This document shows, piece after piece, positions 58,761-64,000 of a stretch of 64,000 bases of DNA (the stretch's first letter is position 1; every line of letters starts with the position of its first letter). Below the pieces are notes generated by a model, which was not told the origin of the DNA, ran no database searches, and worked only from the letters and a program-made list of their open reading frames with translations. Position numbers and translations under genes: made by a program. This DNA comes from Channallabes apus (lineage: Eukaryota; Chordata; Actinopteri; Siluriformes; Clariidae): positions 15,767,314 to 15,831,313 of the forward strand of contig CM060127.1 in the NCBI GenBank assembly GCA_030522415.1. The letters run 5' to 3'.

Positions 58761-60694
58761 AGGCAGGTCGATCATAGTTCCAGCGGACTAAGAAAAACTT
58801 TCTACCTTGATGGGATCCAAGCACTATTGAGTTTTAAAATGAAATAACTACAGTAGGTTCTGTTATTCTACACAATCGAAAGACATTGGGCCTGTGCGAT
58901 GTATTATAAGCGTGCACATCTGTGTGTGTACGTGTGGGTGCATTTGTATGCGCATACTCTAATATGTGTGCCCACATTAAGCTTAATTGTGGAACCACAT
59001 TTCATTATGCTGGTAAAAGGCATATTTTATAAAGTATGTGCAGAGCCAGAGAGAGAAATAGCAAGATGAGAGAAAGACAAGAATGTAAGCAAATGACGGA
59101 AAATAACTATTGGTAGTGCATGATGGAAAAGATCTGCTTCATGTGATTTTTCAAAGCTGTGCACTACAACATAACCACAAACTCCAGTATCAAGACATAG
59201 AACATAACGTTCGTGGCTTTGTGGCAAAGCCTTGCTTCAGCACTTGAATCTAAAAGTAATAATCCTCCACAACTTGAAACTTGATGGCCTCTGGTAAGTA
59301 ATTCTCGAAAGTTTTGAACTTTTACACTGTTAATTTTACTCTTCAGCTTTTTCACAGGAGGTGAAGAAGTTTCAGTTTAGCCACAACTTCCTCCAAGGCC
59401 TAATGAGAAATTGACACATTATTCATGACTATCAAATATCCTGCCTGTTGCAAAAGTCTTCACCCCCTCACCATGGTTTTAGGGCTGAGAAAAAAAAGAG
59501 AAAAGATTCCTACGTCTACCATTTATGTAGATGAAATAAAGAGAGGATTTGAAAGCTTTTTTAGAGGATATGAAAAAAAGGTTTGAGAATGAAAGTTAAA
59601 GCTATAAAGTTATAAAGTTATAAAAAGGCTAAAATCGTAGTGATATATCGAAGTATACAAACGGAACAATCAGAACGAAGGGTACATTTGAGTTGATATA
59701 CTTTTTTTAAAAAGTATAAAAAAATGGTTGTTTGTAAACCCAACATTCTTACTATCGATAACATTCCTTATTTTCTAATAAAAACTTTTGCACTAGTCAC
59801 TGGCTTCCATGCACAATTACATACACACTTGTGAATCTTTTTTATGGTTTGTTTATTGCTGTTGTTTATTTGATGCCTGATTCTTTGCATGTGGGTGACA
59901 GGAGACAGGAACAAAGAGACATGGGTGTGTAATGATGGACAGCAGACTTGATGACTGACAGTTCCTGACCAACGGTACGAGGGGCAGTCGAAGTAGTTCT
60001 TTGTTTGCTATAGTCCAGTTGTGACGACCACTCACAAGAGATAGAGGCAAAGACGCAGTGGTGAGATCTCAGCTCACTTCCTGCTAATGTCACATTCATT
60101 TATTGCCTCCGGTTTGCTTCGGTCATTCTTTTCTGTGCCAGCTATGCCCAAGAACATTGTTTGGCCCAGAGTTACAGAGGAAAAAACTGAACTAGATTTA
60201 GTGGTGAATATTTTTAAGCACCTCTCAAATGTATTCAGCTGTGACTTTCTCACACTCACATCCTCCCCCGCATACATAAACATATGCTGGCATGATCGTT
60301 TCACAGCCATCCTCTAGTTCTACATAATACTAATCCTGTCCATCTATCCATGCTCTATCATATTTTCCTGCCTTATCAGTGTAAGTGAAAGGATGAGGGG
60401 AAAAGTGTACAGACGGGCACCCACAGAATCGAAACTATTAAAACAAATAGCACTCATTTCTTCAGTGCTCCTGATAACAGCACTCGCTATCTCTCTCATG
60501 CTTTGCTGAAGAATGATGTGAAAATAAAACATGCTTATCTCATTCAGTTGAGCAAAATGAGTTAAGCTCAGATTTCTTTTTCTTTTTTTACTTGTTGCGA
60601 CATGTATTGGAGAAGACACCAACATAAAAAAAAGCAAACATAATATTCCAGTGAAAAACTGGCCTTTAAAAAGCTTTACACAGACACTGATATG
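58761..60694. other. intergenic, no gene recognised
   Basis: AT-rich, with no domain or element end recognised. Confidence 0.5.
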
Positions 60695-61300
60695 CAGTAT
60701 ACGGTACACCAATCAGCCACACCATTATGACCACACGCCTAATTATGTAGGTCCCCCTTCTGCAACCATAAGAGTACCGCACTGTGTGATCTGACAAATT
60801 TCTATCAGAACCAGCATTAGCCTTTTGGTAGGTCCTGAGCACTGCAGATCAATAACAACTACCAAGAACTGCAGTCGTCTAGACATCTCAATATGTCCCT
60901 TCTCACAGTTGCTCAAATCTGTACACTTTACCAATTTAGCTGGTTCCAACACATCAACTTAAAGGACAAAATGTTCCATTGCTGCCTAATATATCCCACC
61001 CACTTCCAGATGCCATTGAACGAGATATTGTAACTGTTGCTAGTGTGAAATGGACCAAATTGTAATATATAGGTGACTGGGCCAGAGCAGCTCCAAAACT
61101 GCAGCTCTTGTGAGATGTTCCTGTTCTGCAATGGTCAGGTTTTAACAAAAGTGGTTGAAGGAAGGAAAACCAGTGACTTGGTAACAGGGTTGTGGGCAGC
61201 CACTGCTCATTGATGCACATGTGGAGTGAAGGCTGGCCTATGTGGTCTGATCCAGTAAAGGTGTTGACAAGGTTGATGCTGGTTCTGATGGAAAGGGGGC
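60695..61300. mobile_element. two Tc1-like fragments in opposite orientation
   Basis: The left part begins with a terminal sequence (ggtacaccaatcagccacac, then cattatgaccac) and carries antisense transposase landmarks (tctatcagaaccagcattag, aacacatcaacttaaaggac, gctgcctaatatatcccacc). From about 61070 the same family runs in the sense direction (gtgactgggccagagcagct, gttgtgggcagccactgctc, gatgctggttctgatggaaa). Both halves are internally deleted and diverged. Confidence 0.65.
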
Positions 61301-61904
61301 GGGGGGCGGGGGATCTATACAATTTCAAGCAGGTGGTCAGAATGATATCACTAAACGGTATATGTTGTGTGTGGTTTGAGCAGGATTCAGTTCATGCTAT
61401 TTATATGAAAGCAGATCAAATTCAGACGGTACTGTTTTACTGAAACACACTCAAATGAGACAGGAGAGTGAGAACCACACATATCACAGCCTGTAGATCT
61501 TATCAGTACTGTGCTTTAAATGAGTCAGCTGAAACCCAGATAAAGAAAATAAGCTACTGAGAGAAAGTGCAACTGTTTAATCAGTAGATAAGCAGCTTGT
61601 GCTGCAAATGTTTAGTTCAGTTTGTATATGAGTTTGATGAGCTGCTAGAAAAATTCCCATGGGCAACTAAGTAGAAAAATGCAATGTTGCTACTTTATGA
61701 CAGAATAAACACCTAGAACAAGAACAACTTGTAACCCAATTATCCTTTTAGTTCATATTATTCAAATAATGACCTTAAACTTCTAAGTATCTAGGTTAAT
61801 TTGCAATAAGAGGCAGGAGGCAGACGTGTGTCATTTAATTAAGGTATTAATTATAAATCATGAATAGTAATAAATCTACAGATATGTATGAAACAAGTCT
61901 TTAA

Positions 61905-62215
61905 CTTCTATCCATTCGTTGTCTGTATAGCTCTTGAGGCCCTGAAGGAGGAGCTCAGGGCACAAAGTGTGGTATACCATGGATGGGGTGCCAACCCATC
62001 GCAGGGCATAGACACACTCTCAGACACACAATCGAACACTATGGGCAATTTGGAAAAACATCATGCTTCCCATGTCTTTGGATCGTGGGAGAAAACTGCA
62101 GTTCTTGGAGGAAACCTGACAAAAATAGGCAGAATGTTTACGTTCCATGCACACAGCCTGTGGTGAGATTCGGACCCCCAACCCTGAACATTCGAGGTAA
62201 CCATGTTAACGCCTA
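61905..62215 (-). mobile_element. diverged SINE copy
   Basis: Pieces of the SINE body in order: caaagtgtggtataccatgg, ggggtgccaacccatcgcag, actatgggcaatttgg, ctttggatcgtgggagaaaa, tgcacacagcctgtgg and gagattcggacccccaaccc (remnant of the B-box region). It is full length but old. Confidence 0.7.
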
Positions 62216-64000
62216 AAACTATGCATAGGCACATGAAGATATTAAAACTCAAGAGTTAAACAGTGAGTACTTGGACGTAATCAGGAATGAAAAACATTGG
62301 ACCTTTTAAAGTTGTTATTAGTCTGTTTGACTGAAAAACAAGTCGACCTATAAATAACAGAATCTAATCTGTTCTATCATTGTAAATACGAGAACTGAAA
62401 GTTCTGCTGCACTAATGAGTGAGGACGTAATGACTAAATAATTTCATTATTTATTGCAATAAATATGTACTTAGCAGTCCATGAAATTTATTTACCATTT
62501 AAAGGGGTATCTGGCTGCAGAACCCTTACTGTAATTTATTTGACAACTGCAGTAAAACTAAACGGCACGACATGCACGAGCGCAATGCAAGAGTGAAGAA
62601 AGTTAATTCTGAACCCATCAACAGGTCCTGTGATTGTTGACTCACAAAAATGTGAACAAATAAACCAGGTGGAATTTGGAAAAAGAGTTTAAATATGTTG
62701 GAATTTCAATGAATGCCTGATTATCAGCAAAAGCGTATTGTCTAAACTTGTTCACATCCGTGCATGTGTGTATTTTTTTTTTTGGTTATTATGACTGTGC
62801 ATACTATGCATCACTGACCCGTGTGTTAACCAACTGCCCACTTTGGTGCGCAGAAAACTGACAGTCACACACTTGCACATACAAATTTACATACCGAACT
62901 CCTCTGTTTACTGGCAAAAAGACAAAAGACAGTTTTATTAGAATGTCATTATTCTTATTAATCTACAGGTGTGGATTTCTATACTGAAACAGTTTATTCA
63001 AAAACAATTTTATGCAAATTCATTGTAGTTTCATCTGCCTTCTGTACAGGGCTCCACAAAAAGCATTGCGTAATCTTCAATCTCCTGTTTCAACATGTGA
63101 CTATGCAATGATTAGGCCACACAAGTCAACGGCAACAATGTCCCAGAAGAGCACAAAACCCAGACTCCAGGCATTCTCATGTTAAAAAGCACAGGATCCA
63201 TCTTCGACTGCCCCTCATGGACATTCATGACTTCTCATTACCATCCGGATGGGTCTAATCCCATCACAGAGGGCTAAACTGAAAGGACGGGCTCGACAGA
63301 GACAGATCAGAAAGAAAGCTCTGGAAAAACCCCCGACTTTCTCAGAAACATTTCATGAACCATCCAACTTTTTCTTCTCTTTCTGCATCCCAACAGGAGG
63401 GATCTGCACGAGCTTCTCCAGCTGCACAAACAAAAGCAGGGAGTAGAAACAATGCATTGAGAAAAGGGGAGGAGGGGAACATGCAGACCCCGTGTGTCCT
63501 CTTTTCTACTTCTACTGCTTTACCTGCTCTTGCTTTTCAGGCTCTCTGCAGCCGAACCGCTGTAGTGGGACCACGAAGCTGCCGACAGCTTTAGACCACA
63601 AACTCCAGGGTCTGATATAGCACATACAGTCACAAATTCATCAGAAAATGCTTTATGACTCCATGCTTCAGCAACACCAGAGACGGCGTCCAAGCCTCTT
63701 TGCGGCCAGGAAAATGGAGAACATTATCACAGAGTGTGGGAAAGAACTAGACGCAAAGCATTTTTTATGCTAGCGTAGAGATTGCACCTGTTTTTCCTTC
63801 CCCTCAAACTGTAAAACTGTGGTCGCACAGATGGCAAGCTGTCAGGATACATGATGTTCGACTTGTTAACACAAACCATGAAGTGTCGCGAACATTTTAA
63901 CTTTTAAGAAAAAGAGAACTGAGGGTATTTGACATTCACCCGTGATGACTCACTCAAAAAATTTCCACAAAGTAAAAAACCCACAACTTTTCAATCCGTC
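62216..64000. other. no gene recognised to the end of the window
   Basis: Open frames at 63249-63594 are basic and short and show no known domain. An untranslated 5' exon of s1pr2 could lie here or further out, but nothing in the sequence decides it. Confidence 0.4.

Noticed and set aside
63249..63594. Basic open frames of 65-79 codons near the window end
   Set aside because: No recognisable domain or conserved motif. Considered as an upstream exon of s1pr2, but nothing supports it.

Overview
This window is vertebrate nuclear DNA, almost certainly from a ray-finned (teleost) fish. The genes are split by GT-AG introns. The mobile elements are the mix typical of fish genomes: Tc1/mariner, DIRS, L2, RTE, Harbinger and tRNA-derived SINEs. 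Three conserved neighbours sit in the order eif3g, dnmt1, s1pr2. The Dnmt1 N-terminus and this repeat mix suggest an ostariophysan such as a catfish, but the species cannot be fixed from the sequence.

Layout: (1) 256-2394, plus strand: the last five coding exons of eif3g, which carry its zinc-knuckle and RNA-recognition domains. (2) 4572-18659, minus strand: a complete dnmt1, read here as 34 coding exons and about 1507 residues, with every splice phase consistent. One intron uses a GC donor. E2F-type sites lie near the first exon. (3) 19.4-32.9 kb: a dense repeat block. Its core is a DIRS tyrosine-recombinase retrotransposon broken by two later insertions: an L2-type LINE inside gag, and an RTE-type LINE inside the recombinase with a 17-bp target duplication. 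SINEs sit on both sides, and a decayed Harbinger follows. (4) 33260-38452: a 5.2-kb element with hAT-like ends and an apparent 8-bp target duplication. It carries a five-exon reading frame that joins the C-terminal half of a SUMO-protease-like (ULP/SENP) domain to a segment resembling the hinge of SMC5. (5) 44051-45154, minus strand: the single coding exon of s1pr2, followed upstream by a 5'UTR splice acceptor. (6) 45.3-64 kb: no recognisable host coding exon. This stretch holds a nearly intact Tc1-like transposon (55017-56636, one internal stop), a large palindrome made of its end, several relic Tc1/mariner copies, SINEs and microsatellites.

How the parts relate: eif3g and dnmt1 converge tail to tail, and s1pr2 lies upstream of dnmt1 on the same strand. 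The 25 kb between dnmt1 and s1pr2 is mostly transposon. The most unusual item is the ULP-SMC5 chimera inside the hAT-like element. The SINE/RTE shared tail, the nested DIRS and the Tc1-end palindrome are the next most informative structures.
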